A DNA stretch of 64,000 nucleotides from Borreliella mayonii (GCF_001945665.1 NZ_CP015780.1:1-64000), one strand, 5' to 3'; positions 39,244 to 48,941 are shown, numbered from the stretch's first letter. Notes: generated by a model from the letters alone, not told the origin. Made by a program: numbers and translations.

Positions 39244-40746
39244 TTAATTTTGACTAAAGTTTTGCAAAGCAAAAAACGATTCATTGAAATTATTAACAAA
39301 ATCTTTTTTGTTCAACAAAAAATCTGTAATCAAACCATTATTTGCAATGTTGAAATTATCAAGAAGTTTTTCATTTTTGACATCTTCTTTGAATTGATTA
39401 GATTTTTTTTTAGCTGAATTAAGAAAAAATAAATAAACCTTTTTATTTGCTACAAAAGGCTTAGACCAAGAATTTTCTTTTAATCCATAAATAATATCAT
39501 AAAAAGACTTGCTATTATTAAACTCAACCAACTCTTTTAAAGTATTAGGGTAAACATTAATATTATAAGACAAATTAACAATTTCTTCCTTTAAACTAAG
39601 TTGATATTTTTCAAGAACTTGACTTAAACTGCTAAACTTAACATCACTAAGAAAATCATTTAGCTTATTCTCTAAATAACCCTCAATAACGCTTGGTTCA
39701 TAAGTTTCAATGTAATTCTTAACAGAGCTAATATCACGATCTGAATTTTTATCAAAATTATTAACATTACTAAATGCCTTATATATTTGATATTCATTTT
39801 TATTTTTAATCTTAATAGGCTTGCTAAATTCACCTTCTCTTAAAGAAAAAATGGAATTTAGATCTTCTTTCTTCTCAACATTAAGATCTAAATCAAAATA
39901 ATACTTATCCGAAGAAACAACGCCCTTGAAATTAGCTATATCATCTGAATAAAGCTTAGCAAGCTCTTCAAATGGAGTTTTATTTAATAGCTTATCATAA
40001 GCACTCCGAGCATCATTCATATTTTTAAAACGAATAGACGCAAGCGATAAACGTTTGAATAAATTTAAATTTTTCTCAGCATAAGATATTACCTCTTTAT
40101 TAGAAAAATCCTGATAGGAAAGAAAAAAATATGAAATATGCCTTTCTACAGTACTCATATCTTTAATCAAATCAAAAAGAGAATCGGGAAATATCAAATT
40201 ACTATTAAAAAAAATTTTCACATTAGAAAACAATATATTTTCTACCATATCATCATAAATTTTAACTTTTTGATAATCAGAAGCTTTATTATACCTTTTA
40301 GAGCTGAAATTTCCACTAGAGTCTAAATATTCTGGGGATCTAAGTAAATTTTTATTCAGCATTTCCTTAGAAATATAAAAATTATATTTTTTTATTAAGT
40401 CCAAAAAAGCAACATCCTCGACATATTTCATAAATGCCAAATACCAGGCATTATAATCTGTATTAATATTTTTAGCATTGCCCTGCAATCTAGAATAAAG
40501 ACTTGAATAATAATTTACATACTTGGCAAACTTACTATCTTTTTTATAGTAAATAGGTTGACCTTTATAAGAACCAAATTTTAAACCAGATGAATGAGCA
40601 TTATCAAATATCCCTGGAAGTAAAGGTGCAATAATAAATCCGAAAACAATTAAAATAAGAGCAAAAATGCCCCACATACCAACTTTTTTTTCTTTAGATT
40701 CAAGCACAACTAAATCATTTTTGACTTTTCTACTTCTTTTTTGCAT
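39244..40746 (-). CDS. PpiD/SurA-like periplasmic folding factor
   Basis: A 500-residue protein with a cytoplasmic basic N-terminus, one membrane helix (about residues 24-46) and a large periplasmic region. It resembles PpiD: a SurA_N-like helical part with repeated N-terminal hydrophobic helices, then a parvulin-like domain around [21 protein letters not shown] and [26 protein letters not shown]. The conserved parvulin active-site residues are not obvious, so it may be a chaperone without isomerase activity. It is the first gene of the minus-strand block running to parE. Confidence 0.72.
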   Translation of the reverse strand: MQKRSRKVKNDLVVLESKEKKVGMWGIFALILIVFGFIIAPLLPGIFDNAHSSGLKFGSYKGQPIYYKKDSKFAKYVNYYSSLYSRLQGNAKNINTDYNAWYLAFMKYVEDVAFLDLIKKYNFYISKEMLNKNLLRSPEYLDSSGNFSSKRYNKASDYQKVKIYDDMVENILFSNVKIFFNSNLIFPDSLFDLIKDMSTVERHISYFFLSYQDFSNKEVISYAEKNLNLFKRLSLASIRFKNMNDARSAYDKLLNKTPFEELAKLYSDDIANFKGVVSSDKYYFDLDLNVEKKEDLNSIFSLREGEFSKPIKIKNKNEYQIYKAFSNVNNFDKNSDRDISSVKNYIETYEPSVIEGYLENKLNDFLSDVKFSSLSQVLEKYQLSLKEEIVNLSYNINVYPNTLKELVEFNNSKSFYDIIYGLKENSWSKPFVANKKVYLFFLNSAKKKSNQFKEDVKNEKLLDNFNIANNGLITDFLLNKKDFVNNFNESFFALQNFSQN

Positions 40747-40932
40747 AAAACAACCTTTAATAAGTAAGCATACTAATAATTTAACTACTAAATTATCACA
40801 ATTGAAAAATTATTGCAATTGAAATATCTAACTTAAGATATAAGCTTAAGTATTATAGAACTAAAAAAATTTACATTTCTAATATGAAAACGAATCGCTC
40901 TGGATAAAAAAGGAGAATGAAATCAAAAGTAT

Positions 40933-41784
40933 ATGAATATGAATCAAAACAAATTCAATCTTAATATAAACATAACTAAGGACGAACTTTTAAGATTAAT
41001 AAAAATAGTTTACAACAATTTTGGAATCAATCTCAGCGAAAAAAAAAAGTTACTAATTGAAAGCAGATTATCATCCCTTCTGAAAATCAAAGGTTTTAAA
41101 AATTTCACTGAATATATCAACTTTTTAGAAAAAAGCACTGGAAATATCCAATTAATTGAATTAATAGATAAAATATCAACAAATCATACCTATTTTTTCA
41201 GAGAATCTAAACATTTTGATTTTTTAAATAATAAAATATTGCCCCAACTTACTGAAAAAATATTAAACTCAGAAAACTCAGAAATTAGAATATGGTCAGC
41301 CGGCTGCTCAAGCGGTGAAGAGCCTTATACAATTGCAATGATAATAAAAGAATACATGGAAAATAATAAATTAAATTTTAAAGTCAAAATCTTAGCAACA
41401 GACATTTCAATTAGCGTTCTAAATGAGGCTAGCGAAGGAATTTATCCTGAAGATCGTATAATAAATTTGCCCAAATATTTAAAAACCAAATATTTAAATC
41501 AACTTCAAGATGATAAATTCCAAGTTAAAGAAATTTTAAAAAAAATAGTTTACTTTAAAAAATTAAATTTAATGGATGAGAAATTTCCATTTAGCAAAAA
41601 ATTTGACCTAATATTTTGCAGAAACGTCATGATCTATTTTGATGAAAAAACCAGAAACAACCTTGCCAATAAATTCAACTCCTATCTCAAAAAGGATTCT
41701 TATCTTTTAATTGGACATTCAGAAACAATTAGGGGAAACAAAAATCTCGAATACATTATGCCTGCTACCTATAAAAAGATTTAA
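40933..41784 (+). CDS. cheR: Chemotaxis protein methyltransferase CheR
   Basis: Methylates glutamates of chemoreceptors using SAM. The N-terminal helical CheR_N domain (residues about 15-75) is followed by the methyltransferase core: RIWSAGCSSGEEPYTIAM (near 118), ILATDIS (near 155) and IFCRNVMIYFD (near 230). Length (283 residues) is typical. The Shine-Dalgarno-like AGGAGA (40911-40916) lies 16 bases before this ATG, too far; it instead touches an out-of-frame ATG at 40917 that opens a 15-codon reading frame. Translation start and control are therefore unusual. Confidence 0.93.
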   Translation: MNMNQNKFNLNINITKDELLRLIKIVYNNFGINLSEKKKLLIESRLSSLLKIKGFKNFTEYINFLEKSTGNIQLIELIDKISTNHTYFFRESKHFDFLNNKILPQLTEKILNSENSEIRIWSAGCSSGEEPYTIAMIIKEYMENNKLNFKVKILATDISISVLNEASEGIYPEDRIINLPKYLKTKYLNQLQDDKFQVKEILKKIVYFKKLNLMDEKFPFSKKFDLIFCRNVMIYFDEKTRNNLANKFNSYLKKDSYLLIGHSETIRGNKNLEYIMPATYKKI

Positions 41785-41817
41785 TAGTTATGACAATTAA
41801 TTCTTATTATAAAAATT

Positions 41818-41848
41818 TTTTATATAATAAATTTTCTATTATATAAAA
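41818..41848. terminator. Bidirectional terminator-like hairpin between cheR and phoU
   Basis: Positions 41818-41829 and 41837-41848 form a perfect 12-bp AT-only stem with a 7-base loop, located between two converging genes. On the minus strand a run of T follows. The stem has no G/C, so its strength is uncertain. Confidence 0.4.
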
Positions 41849-41883
41849 TTTATTTAGCTTAAAAAATCTAAAAAATAATGCTA

Positions 41884-42555
41884 CTAAGTTAAGTTTACTT
41901 TCTCGCCTATTCTAATAAAATAAAGCAATTCACCAATTGTTGCTACATGATCTCCTACTCTTTCTAGGAAACTATTCAAAAATAATATATTTAAAAGATA
42001 ATCTAAATTTTCAGGATTTTTTTTCATTGCATCAATAACAATACTTTTCTGCTTTGAAAATAATTTATCTATTATATTGTCATACTTAACTATCTTTAAT
42101 ATTTTAGTAAAATCTCCATCAAAATATGCATCAAAAATATCAGACAACATCTCTTTAGCTGTATCGGCCATTTCTCTTAAAGGCTTAAAATACAGATTAA
42201 GAAAATCAAAATCATCCAAATCTGATTCAAGTAGAAGAACAACCCTTACAATCTTAGTAGCATGATCTGCAATCCTTTCAAGAGAACTTATTATTTTAAT
42301 AATTGCTAAAATTTCTCTAAGCTCTGTAGCAACAGGATGCTCAGTCGCAATTATTCTTCCGCACAAATCCTCAATATCATATTGATAATCATCTATTATT
42401 TTTTCATCTTCATTGATTATTTTTTTAGCTAAACTTTTATCTTTAGATTCTAAGGCTATTAAAGAATCATCAATAATCTTAAGCACACATTCTTTCATAT
42501 CCCAAAGATAATCTTTTATTATTTCAAGTTGTTTAGTAAGCCTTCGCCTTATCAT
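41884..42555 (-). CDS. phoU: PhoU-family phosphate regulator
   Basis: A 223-residue all-helical protein made of two similar three-helix repeats, with the PhoU hallmarks LERIADHATKI (near residue 90) and LERVGDHVATIGE (near 200), which bind metal and act in phosphate-transport control. AGGAGA lies about 7 bases before the ATG. No Pst transporter gene is nearby in this window. It follows the TPR-protein gene with a 10-base gap. Confidence 0.88.
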   Translation of the reverse strand: MIRRRLTKQLEIIKDYLWDMKECVLKIIDDSLIALESKDKSLAKKIINEDEKIIDDYQYDIEDLCGRIIATEHPVATELREILAIIKIISSLERIADHATKIVRVVLLLESDLDDFDFLNLYFKPLREMADTAKEMLSDIFDAYFDGDFTKILKIVKYDNIIDKLFSKQKSIVIDAMKKNPENLDYLLNILFLNSFLERVGDHVATIGELLYFIRIGEKVNLT

Positions 42556-42565
42556 ATCATATCTC

Positions 42566-43597
42566 CTAAAAAAACCGCTTTAAAAATAAATATCTTATCT
42601 TGGCTCTCTCATAATAATAACTAAAAGGATAATTATCAATAACCAATTTATAGTAATACAAAGCCTTTAAAAAATCTTTATGCTTGCTCTCAGACTCATA
42701 AAGCTTTCCCAAGAAATAATTATATTTATCTGAAAAGCTTGAATTAATATACTTAGGAAAGTAAAGAGAGCTAAAATTTAAAGCAAACTCATACTCTCCC
42801 CTTGTTACCAAGAATTCGAAGATATCAAGATAAATACTCTCAGAAAAAGCAATATTCTTTTCAACTAAATATCTAGCACTCTCTAAAACCTCTTCTTTAA
42901 TATTTAATTTTATACCAAGCTTAATTAGATCAAAAATAATGCTTTGAAAACAGCTGCTCTTTAGCTTCAAATAATTTTCATAAGATTTTAAATAATCCCT
43001 ATTTTTATAATGAATTTCTGCCTTTAATAAAATATATTTATCATCATTAAAATTATACTTATTAAGCAAATCTATTGCTCCTTTGTAATCATTTATGTAA
43101 GATAAATTCAAAGCCCTGGCAATAACTTCTTTAGAAGTTATCCCGTTAATACTATCCTTTCCAAGTTCAAGATTATTAACACTTTCAATGTCCTTGTTAG
43201 AACCACCACCAGCATGTGGACTTGCAACTTCAAACTTCTTTGTAATTTTCAAGATAATTATTTTATTAAATTCAATTGAATCTTTAACACTTTGATAACT
43301 GAAAACCAACTTAATTTTGCCTTCTTTTTTAAAAGCTTGAAAAGTAAAAACAGCGCCGTTATCATAAGATTCTCCAATTAACTTAACAAAAACTTCATTT
43401 TCATTGCTTTTAATATAAATCCAAGACTCATCTTTAAAAGAAAGATTAAATTTTGAATTGGTATTTACATTAATATCTACTTCTCTACTGCTAAAATCAA
43501 GCTCATATGAATCAACTTGACTTATAAAAGCTGGCTCAGAGTAAACTTTAAAAACAATAAATAGCAAACTTATATAAATCAAATATTTTTTAATCAT
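42566..43597 (-). CDS. Periplasmic TPR-like repeat protein
   Basis: A 343-residue protein with a signal peptide (about residues 1-20, ending FKVYSE). The N-terminal third is beta-rich (SYELDFSSREVDINVNTNSKFNLSF). After a Gly/Ser linker (PHAGGGSNKD) the C-terminal part is a series of helical repeats such as NDYKGAIDLLNKYNF and DFLKALYYYKLVIDNYPFSYYYERAKIRY, typical of TPR. The function is unknown; a scaffold in the periplasm is likely. It overlaps the preceding small membrane protein gene by 4 bases. Confidence 0.68.
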   Translation of the reverse strand: MIKKYLIYISLLFIVFKVYSEPAFISQVDSYELDFSSREVDINVNTNSKFNLSFKDESWIYIKSNENEVFVKLIGESYDNGAVFTFQAFKKEGKIKLVFSYQSVKDSIEFNKIIILKITKKFEVASPHAGGGSNKDIESVNNLELGKDSINGITSKEVIARALNLSYINDYKGAIDLLNKYNFNDDKYILLKAEIHYKNRDYLKSYENYLKLKSSCFQSIIFDLIKLGIKLNIKEEVLESARYLVEKNIAFSESIYLDIFEFLVTRGEYEFALNFSSLYFPKYINSSFSDKYNYFLGKLYESESKHKDFLKALYYYKLVIDNYPFSYYYERAKIRYLFLKRFF

Positions 43598-43983
43598 TTG
43601 GAAATTTCTAAAATCTTATCTATTAATTTTTCATTCTCCTTCTCAATATCAAAGTTAAATAAATTTTCCTTTTTAATCCAAAGATCCTTAAAAAAATTTT
43701 CATCAAGAAATTTATTTTTAATCAACCCATCAACAACTAAATTTTCATTTAAAAAATCAGGCCTTGGAATAAAAAAATCATCCATATTTAGGCATTCATT
43801 TAAATCAAAATAAAAATCTTCCATATTAACTAATTTAACCTTAGCATCTAAATTGTCTTCAACAGACTTTTGAGATTTATCTAACATTTGTGTTGAATAA
43901 AAATAAGTAATCCCTGAAACAATAAAAATCAAAAATATTAAAATTAAAAAATATTTTCTAAAACTAAACTTTCTATTTTGCAT
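43594..43983 (-). CDS. Small single-pass membrane protein
   Basis: A 129-residue protein of unknown family with a basic N-terminus, a membrane helix (about residues 12-30) and an acidic outer part rich in Asp, Glu and Phe (MEDFYFDLNECLNMDDFF). It is sandwiched between smc and the TPR-like protein with a 4-base overlap to the latter, so the two may work together in the envelope. Confidence 0.6.
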   Translation of the reverse strand: MQNRKFSFRKYFLILIFLIFIVSGITYFYSTQMLDKSQKSVEDNLDAKVKLVNMEDFYFDLNECLNMDDFFIPRPDFLNENLVVDGLIKNKFLDENFFKDLWIKKENLFNFDIEKENEKLIDKILEISK

Positions 43984-44008
43984 GTTAATTCCCTTAAATC
44001 TAACTTAA

Positions 44009-46456
44009 TTATATATTAAACACCCTGCTTTCACCATTATCAAGTGTAATGCCTATCAAATTTTCACCACCCTCAGAAACATATGCATTATGGGTTATTA
44101 CTAAAAGTTGAATTTTTTTCCCCAATTCTTTTAAAAGTAAAGAAAGTTTTTTGCTATTCTCAAAATCAAGAGCCGCATCTATTTCGTCAAGCATACAAAA
44201 ACAAGCAGGAGAATAATAATAAAGTGCAAATAAAAAAGCCATACTAACCAAAGTACTCTCGCCTCCTGAAAGCATATTATTGTTTTTGACAAATTTGTTT
44301 GAAAAATTTATTCTAATCTCAACATTATCGGTATTTTCATTATAAAAAAGACTAGCGGTTCCTTTAAAAATTTTTTTAAAAAAGTAAGAAAAATTTTTAT
44401 TAATCTCATCAAATGATTCTCTAAATTTTTTATAAATCTCATTTTTTATTTTTTTTTGAAGCTTTTGCAATGAATATTTTGAAAGCTTTAAATCTTCTAC
44501 TTGCAAACTTACTTTTTCAAAACGATCCTTAGTTTCATCAAATTCTTTATCAATATTGAAAAATACATAATCACCCAGATTGATTGCATCGATCTCTTTG
44601 AGTAACAACTCTCTGGTTGCAAGATCTTCTTCCAATTCAAATTTACCAGACATTTGATTAGAAACATTAAAATTTTCTATTTCGCTTTTAATGCTTACAT
44701 TAGAATTTAAAAGAAATTCGTATTCCGTCTGTTTTTTTATATATTCATAATAATTAGTTTTTTTAAAATCATTTAAAAAAACTAAAGAACTAAAATCCTT
44801 CTCCTTAAAAGGCTCACTACTGAATTTTGAAGCACCAATAAGATTGCTTAAATTAAGCTGAATATCGCTCTTTTCTAAATTTAAATTTTCAAGCTTTAAA
44901 TGTAAATCTTTAAGCTCTTCATCAAGACTATTCTTAGATTCAAATAAAAATTCTAAATTACCATTTATAAGTTTAATTTCGTCCAAATTTTTAAATTTAG
45001 AAAGCTCTATGTATTCAAGCTCACCTAATACATCATTTAATTGAAGAGTCTTTTCTTCAATTAATCTCTCAATATTTGTTATCTCTTTAGCAAGATTTGA
45101 TTTTAAAGCATTTTTTTCAAGCAAAAATTTTTTTAAATTAACATTTTGATCGAAAATAGGCTCAATTTTATCCTTCAATAAAGCCAAAAGATTCTCATCT
45201 TTACTTATATACTTGATTAAATTTACTCTAATCTCTTTAATATATTTTATACTTAATGATTCTTCAAAAAGCTTAAGAGAGTCTAATATATTCTCTTTTA
45301 ACAAAACAAGCTCTTCTGATTTAGCGCTCTTTAATACAGATAAAATTAGATCAACAAGCTCAAAAAAACTTTTAGTATACCTATTAATCTCATCGCTTAA
45401 AGAAAAAAATTCATTTTTCTTTTCTTTAAGCAAACTATTTAATTGATATAAATTATTATTTATAGAATTTTTTTTCTCTTCAGACTCAGATTTGCTCTTG
45501 ACAAACTTATCTTCCAAATTCATCTTTAACGCCTTTTCTTGCTCTAATTTTTGAATTTTAATCTCTAGTCCAAGAATTTTAGACTTCATAAGCTCAAGAT
45601 CCTTTTCTAATGCATGAATATTGTTAATAACATTTTTTTCTCTAAATGAATAAAATTCTAACTTTTCCTTAAAACCAGAAGGCAAAAATTTACCCAAACC
45701 GTCTAAATTTAATTCGTTTTTCAAAACATTAAGATCAAAATTAATATTAAAAAGCTTTTTTAATGTTATTGTTTTCTCTAAAGCTTCTAATTTTTGACTT
45801 AAGTCTTGATGTTTTTTCCTCAAAAGATAAACATTTCTTATGTTATCGTACTTTTGCTTTAAATTTTCTTGCAGAGATAACAAAGATGACAAATTTTGAT
45901 TAGATTGCTTAAAATTTTTCAGCGCCTCTTCTTCTTCAATTTTTAAAACATCTATTCCGCTTGCCTGTTCAATTAAAGACTTGAGATTCACATTTCTTCC
46001 CAAAGAAATGTCTTCAACCCTACCTTGAGTTATAAACATATAAGGAGATTTTTTAAACTTAAAACTGTTCAAAAGTCTATTATAATCTTGAAAATTCAAA
46101 ATTTTATTATTAAAATAATACTCACTTGAACCATCCTTGTAAAGACGCCTGCGAATATAAAAATCTCCTTCAAATTCCTTTAAAGTCGATTTTTCAGAGT
46201 TAATGTTGCTAAAAAAAAGAGTTATTTCTGCAAAATTTGATTTTCCTAATTTTGAAACAGAAATTAAATCAGAAATATCCTCAACCCTTAAAAATTTCAA
46301 ATTATCTTCTCCCATACAAAAACGCACAGCATCAATAAGATTGCTCTTTCCACATCCATTAGGACCCACAATAAAACTTAAATTTTCACCTATTTCAAAC
46401 TCTTGTCTATTTAAAAAAGATTTAAACCCCAAGAGTACTATTTTTTTTAAAACCAA
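44009..46456 (-). CDS. smc: Short SMC-family chromosome condensation ATPase
   Basis: An 815-residue SMC protein. The N-terminal head has Walker A GPNGCGKS (residues 31-38); the C-terminal head has the signature MLSGGESTLVSMAF (near 718) and Walker B CMLDEIDAALDF (near 746). Between them are two coiled-coil arms. Canonical bacterial SMCs have about 1150-1200 residues and a hinge domain in the middle; here the middle (about 340-470) is Lys/Glu/Leu-rich helix with no recognisable hinge sequence. The start is a TTG with GGAG 5 bases upstream. It would organise and segregate the chromosome. Confidence 0.9.
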   Translation of the reverse strand: MVLKKIVLLGFKSFLNRQEFEIGENLSFIVGPNGCGKSNLIDAVRFCMGEDNLKFLRVEDISDLISVSKLGKSNFAEITLFFSNINSEKSTLKEFEGDFYIRRRLYKDGSSEYYFNNKILNFQDYNRLLNSFKFKKSPYMFITQGRVEDISLGRNVNLKSLIEQASGIDVLKIEEEEALKNFKQSNQNLSSLLSLQENLKQKYDNIRNVYLLRKKHQDLSQKLEALEKTITLKKLFNINFDLNVLKNELNLDGLGKFLPSGFKEKLEFYSFREKNVINNIHALEKDLELMKSKILGLEIKIQKLEQEKALKMNLEDKFVKSKSESEEKKNSINNNLYQLNSLLKEKKNEFFSLSDEINRYTKSFFELVDLILSVLKSAKSEELVLLKENILDSLKLFEESLSIKYIKEIRVNLIKYISKDENLLALLKDKIEPIFDQNVNLKKFLLEKNALKSNLAKEITNIERLIEEKTLQLNDVLGELEYIELSKFKNLDEIKLINGNLEFLFESKNSLDEELKDLHLKLENLNLEKSDIQLNLSNLIGASKFSSEPFKEKDFSSLVFLNDFKKTNYYEYIKKQTEYEFLLNSNVSIKSEIENFNVSNQMSGKFELEEDLATRELLLKEIDAINLGDYVFFNIDKEFDETKDRFEKVSLQVEDLKLSKYSLQKLQKKIKNEIYKKFRESFDEINKNFSYFFKKIFKGTASLFYNENTDNVEIRINFSNKFVKNNNMLSGGESTLVSMAFLFALYYYSPACFCMLDEIDAALDFENSKKLSLLLKELGKKIQLLVITHNAYVSEGGENLIGITLDNGESRVFNI

Positions 46457-46547
46457 ACTAACTCCAAATTAAAATTAAAAAACAATTACTGATAAATCTA
46501 CAATTTCATATTATAATAAATAAAAATATTTTAAAAAAAGGTCAATT

Positions 46548-47093
46548 ATGATTTGCGGAATAGATGAAGTTGGAAGGGGCTGCATTTTCGGGCCTGTTCT
46601 AAGCGCTGCTGTAGTTTTCAAAAAAAAACCTAGCTTTATAAGAGAATTAGATGATTCTAAAAAACTAAAAAAAGAAAAAAGAGAGTACCTATCTCCACTA
46701 ATACTTGAAAACTCATATTATGCATTCGCTGAAATTTCAAATATAATAATAGAAAAAATAAATATTCACAACGCATCCCTTCTTGCAATGCAAACTGCAT
46801 ACGAAAACCTAAAATTAAATTGCAGCTTAGTACTTGTAGATGGCAAATTTATTCCAAAAATAACAGCAAAAAATGTTAAAGCAATAATTAAAGGAGATTC
46901 AATAATAGACGAAATAAAAGCCGCTTCAATTATTGCTAAAGTTAAAAGAGATAAACTAATGGATGAATACGATAAATTATATCCATTATATTTACTCAAA
47001 AAAAATAAAGGATACCCCACAAAAGAACATAAAAACGCAATAAAAAAATATGGGGTTTTAAGCCTTCATAGAAAAAATTTTAAACTAATTTAA
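46548..47093 (+). CDS. rnhB: Ribonuclease HII
   Basis: A 181-residue enzyme that removes RNA from RNA-DNA hybrids. It has the catalytic GIDEVGRGCIFGPV (near residue 4) with Asp-Glu, LVDGKF near 99 and DEIKAASIIAKVKRD (near 123). A -10-like TATAAT at 46512-46517 lies 30 bases upstream. It is on the plus strand, divergent from smc and convergent with bpuR. Confidence 0.93.
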   Translation: MICGIDEVGRGCIFGPVLSAAVVFKKKPSFIRELDDSKKLKKEKREYLSPLILENSYYAFAEISNIIIEKINIHNASLLAMQTAYENLKLNCSLVLVDGKFIPKITAKNVKAIIKGDSIIDEIKAASIIAKVKRDKLMDEYDKLYPLYLLKKNKGYPTKEHKNAIKKYGVLSLHRKNFKLI

Positions 47094-47113
47094 AAAAATA
47101 AAAATAATAAAAT

Positions 47114-47482
47114 TTAATAATCCTTCTTTTTAAATCGACCGCCTGATAAATGAGATTTCTTATCAAATCTAGAATCGTCTAATTTAGATCTCTCTCCATA
47201 TTCACCATACCCTTTATTATACCTAGCAGAAGAACCACCAGATACCGTAGATACTTTCTGCTTAATAACTGCTATTGCCTTAAGCAAATTGGATTCAAAC
47301 TCACTTATATTCTCTTCATATACAAAAATAGAATGTCTTTCAAAATCTCCACTTGAACTTCTTTTACTCTCTACAATATTTAAAAAATAATCTCCTTTTC
47401 TATTTTCCTTAACATTAAAAAAATAAGTTCTCTCAGATTCTGTAAATAGTTTCTCAGAGTATACTTCCCCTCTCTCTCCCAT
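47114..47482 (-). CDS. bpuR: BpuR, PUR-domain DNA/RNA-binding regulator
   Basis: A 122-residue PUR-domain protein: [37 protein letters not shown] is the beta-beta-beta part and [19 protein letters not shown] the helix. The C-terminal tail is Gly/Ser/Arg/Lys-rich. B. burgdorferi BpuR (BB0047) is known to bind erp operator DNA and RNA. I choose the ATG at 47482 because GGAGG lies 6 bases upstream; a GTG at 47497 would place that Shine-Dalgarno inside the gene. It lies next to tRNA-Gly, which is on the opposite strand. Confidence 0.9.
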   Translation of the reverse strand: MGERGEVYSEKLFTESERTYFFNVKENRKGDYFLNIVESKRSSSGDFERHSIFVYEENISEFESNLLKAIAVIKQKVSTVSGGSSARYNKGYGEYGERSKLDDSRFDKKSHLSGGRFKKKDY

Positions 47483-47592
47483 TAATTTCCTCCACACAAG
47501 TTTTTGTTATACTTGACTACATTTAAGTTAAATTAATTGTACTTATTTAAAAAAAAAATTACTAGCCAAAAATAACATTACAATAAATCTTA

Positions 47593-47621
47593 TTGACATA
47601 AATTGATTTTTTTTATATAAG
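47593..47621 (+). promoter_or_regulatory. Promoter of tRNA-Gly
   Basis: A perfect -35 TTGACA (47593-47598) and TATAAG (47616-47621) are 17 bases apart, ending 14 bases before the mature tRNA. This is one of the best consensus promoters in the window. Confidence 0.75.
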
Positions 47622-47635
47622 TAAATTATTGTATT

Positions 47636-47707
47636 GCGTCCTTCGTATAATGGCTATTACCTTAGCCTTCCAAGCTAATGATGTCGGTTCGATTCCGATA
47701 GGACGCT
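47636..47707 (+). tRNA. tRNA-Gly(UCC)
   Basis: A 72-base cloverleaf. The acceptor stem GCGTCCT pairs with AGGACGC, the D stem is GTA/TAC, the anticodon stem TTAGC pairs with GCTAA around the loop CTTCCAA with anticodon TCC, and the T arm is GTCGG-TTCGATT-CCGAT. The discriminator base is T and CCA is not encoded. It reads GGA/GGN glycine codons. The tmRNA gene lies on the opposite strand 84 bases downstream. Confidence 0.95.
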
Positions 47708-47791
47708 TAAAATAATGACTTCTCATTTTCTAAATATTTAGCAATTCTTGTTAAGGATTATATTTAAGGATAAGTAAACGAATGAAATAAA

Positions 47792-48150
47792 TGGAGATGG
47801 CGGGAATTGAACCCGCGTCCTAAAAACAATACCATAAGCTTCTACAAGCTTATCTAGTATTTTATTAAGCAATATGGTTTGGAAATACTAGCAAACCGCC
47901 AAATTGCTCTCAAGTATAAAAGTCCCTAAAAATCAACTTGAAAACATTTTTAAGCAAGCTTTGATGTCAAAAAGAGTATAAGTGAACCTCAAAGCAAAAT
48001 TCAACAAAACTCTCTGCTAACTTAAGCAGCCATTACAAGATTTGAGCTTGTAAAGTTATTATTTTTTGCATTTATTTTAGAAGTTTTAAGAGATTCCCTC
48101 TGCCTGCAACTTACAATATTAGCATTTTTAGTCAAATCCAAAACATCCCC
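47792..48150 (-). ncRNA. ssrA: Transfer-messenger RNA (tmRNA)
   Basis: A 359-base tmRNA. The 5' end GGGGATG pairs with CATCTCC at the 3' end, and the T arm GCGGGTTCAATTCCCGC is tRNA-like. The tag frame runs from 48069 to 48022 and encodes AKNNNFTSSNLVMAA followed by TAA, which is the Borrelia tag as I remember it. The discriminator is A and CCA is not encoded. It works with SmpB (32136) to free stalled ribosomes and mark products for proteolysis. Confidence 0.96.
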
Positions 48151-48163
48151 TCAAGCAAAGGCT

Positions 48164-48192
48164 ACTATAGCATAATTTTAAGAAAACAACAA
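48164..48192 (-). promoter_or_regulatory. Promoter of ssrA
   Basis: On the minus strand TTGTTG (48192-48187) and TATAGT (48169-48164) are 17 bases apart. Transcription would begin near 48157, a few bases before the mature 5' end at 48150, consistent with RNase P processing. Confidence 0.65.
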
Positions 48193-48207
48193 TACTTATC
48201 GCCTTAT

Positions 48208-48236
48208 TTGCAAAAATTAAGGTAAAATTTTATAAT
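48208..48236 (+). promoter_or_regulatory. Promoter of the YhhQ-family permease
   Basis: TTGCAA (48208-48213) and a perfect TATAAT (48231-48236) are 17 bases apart, 30 bases upstream of the ATG. AAAGGG follows at a normal Shine-Dalgarno distance. I saw no preQ1 riboswitch-like pseudoknot in the short leader. Confidence 0.6.
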
Positions 48237-48266
48237 ATAAATCCAATATTAATAAAAGGGAATTTT

Positions 48267-48941
48267 ATGTTTAATGAAATATTATGGTTTGGCATGCTAT
48301 TTACTGCTTATACATTTTTGATTATTGTATCCCTTTTTTTTAAAAAAAACGGATTATTTGTGTGGGTTGCAGTAGCAATTATTATAGCAAACATTCAAGT
48401 TTTAAAACAAATTACAATATTTGGAATCAATGCTACATTGGGCAACATTATTTATGCATCGTCATATATGGCAACAGACATTCTCTCAGAATTTTATGGG
48501 AAAAAAACTTCAAAAGAAGCCGTTTATATTGGATTTATCAGCTTTATTGTCTTTGCAGTATTAACAAATGCACAAATTCATTTTATGTCAAATAGAACTC
48601 AAGAAAATTTTAAAAGCTTAGAAAACATTTTCTCTTCAATACCAGCTTTACTATTAGCCTCTCTTGTTGCATACCTAGTTTCCCAATTAAACGATGTATA
48701 TCTATATCAGTTTATTAAAAAAAAATTTCCCAAGTTTTTATTTTTCAGAATAAATGGATCAACATTAATAAGTGGCTTAATAGATACAACAATTTTTGTA
48801 AGCATAGCAACCTATTTTAAAATATTTCCAAAGCAAGCTTTCCTAGATATAGTAATTTCCACATACATAATTAAAGGTTTAGCAGGATTTTTGGGAACAC
48901 CTTTTATATATCTGGCAAAATATATAAAACTTCAAAAATAA
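48267..48941 (+). CDS. Queuosine precursor transporter (YhhQ/VUT family)
   Basis: A 224-residue inner-membrane protein with about six helices. The family pattern is clear: NIQVLKQITIFGINATLGNIIYASSYMATDILSEFYGKKTSKEAVYIGF (residues about 41-90), including the conserved D-I-L-S-E-F-Y-G block, and a C-terminal GLIDTTIFVSIATYF helix. YhhQ imports preQ0/preQ1-type bases. With queA at 21175 this supports a salvage route to tRNA queuosine. A paralogue follows 64 bases downstream. Confidence 0.85.
   Translation: MFNEILWFGMLFTAYTFLIIVSLFFKKNGLFVWVAVAIIIANIQVLKQITIFGINATLGNIIYASSYMATDILSEFYGKKTSKEAVYIGFISFIVFAVLTNAQIHFMSNRTQENFKSLENIFSSIPALLLASLVAYLVSQLNDVYLYQFIKKKFPKFLFFRINGSTLISGLIDTTIFVSIATYFKIFPKQAFLDIVISTYIIKGLAGFLGTPFIYLAKYIKLQK

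Noticed and set aside
48208-48266. preQ1 riboswitch upstream of the YhhQ gene
   Set aside because: The leader from the predicted start is about 25 bases, too short for an aptamer, and no pseudoknot pattern is visible.
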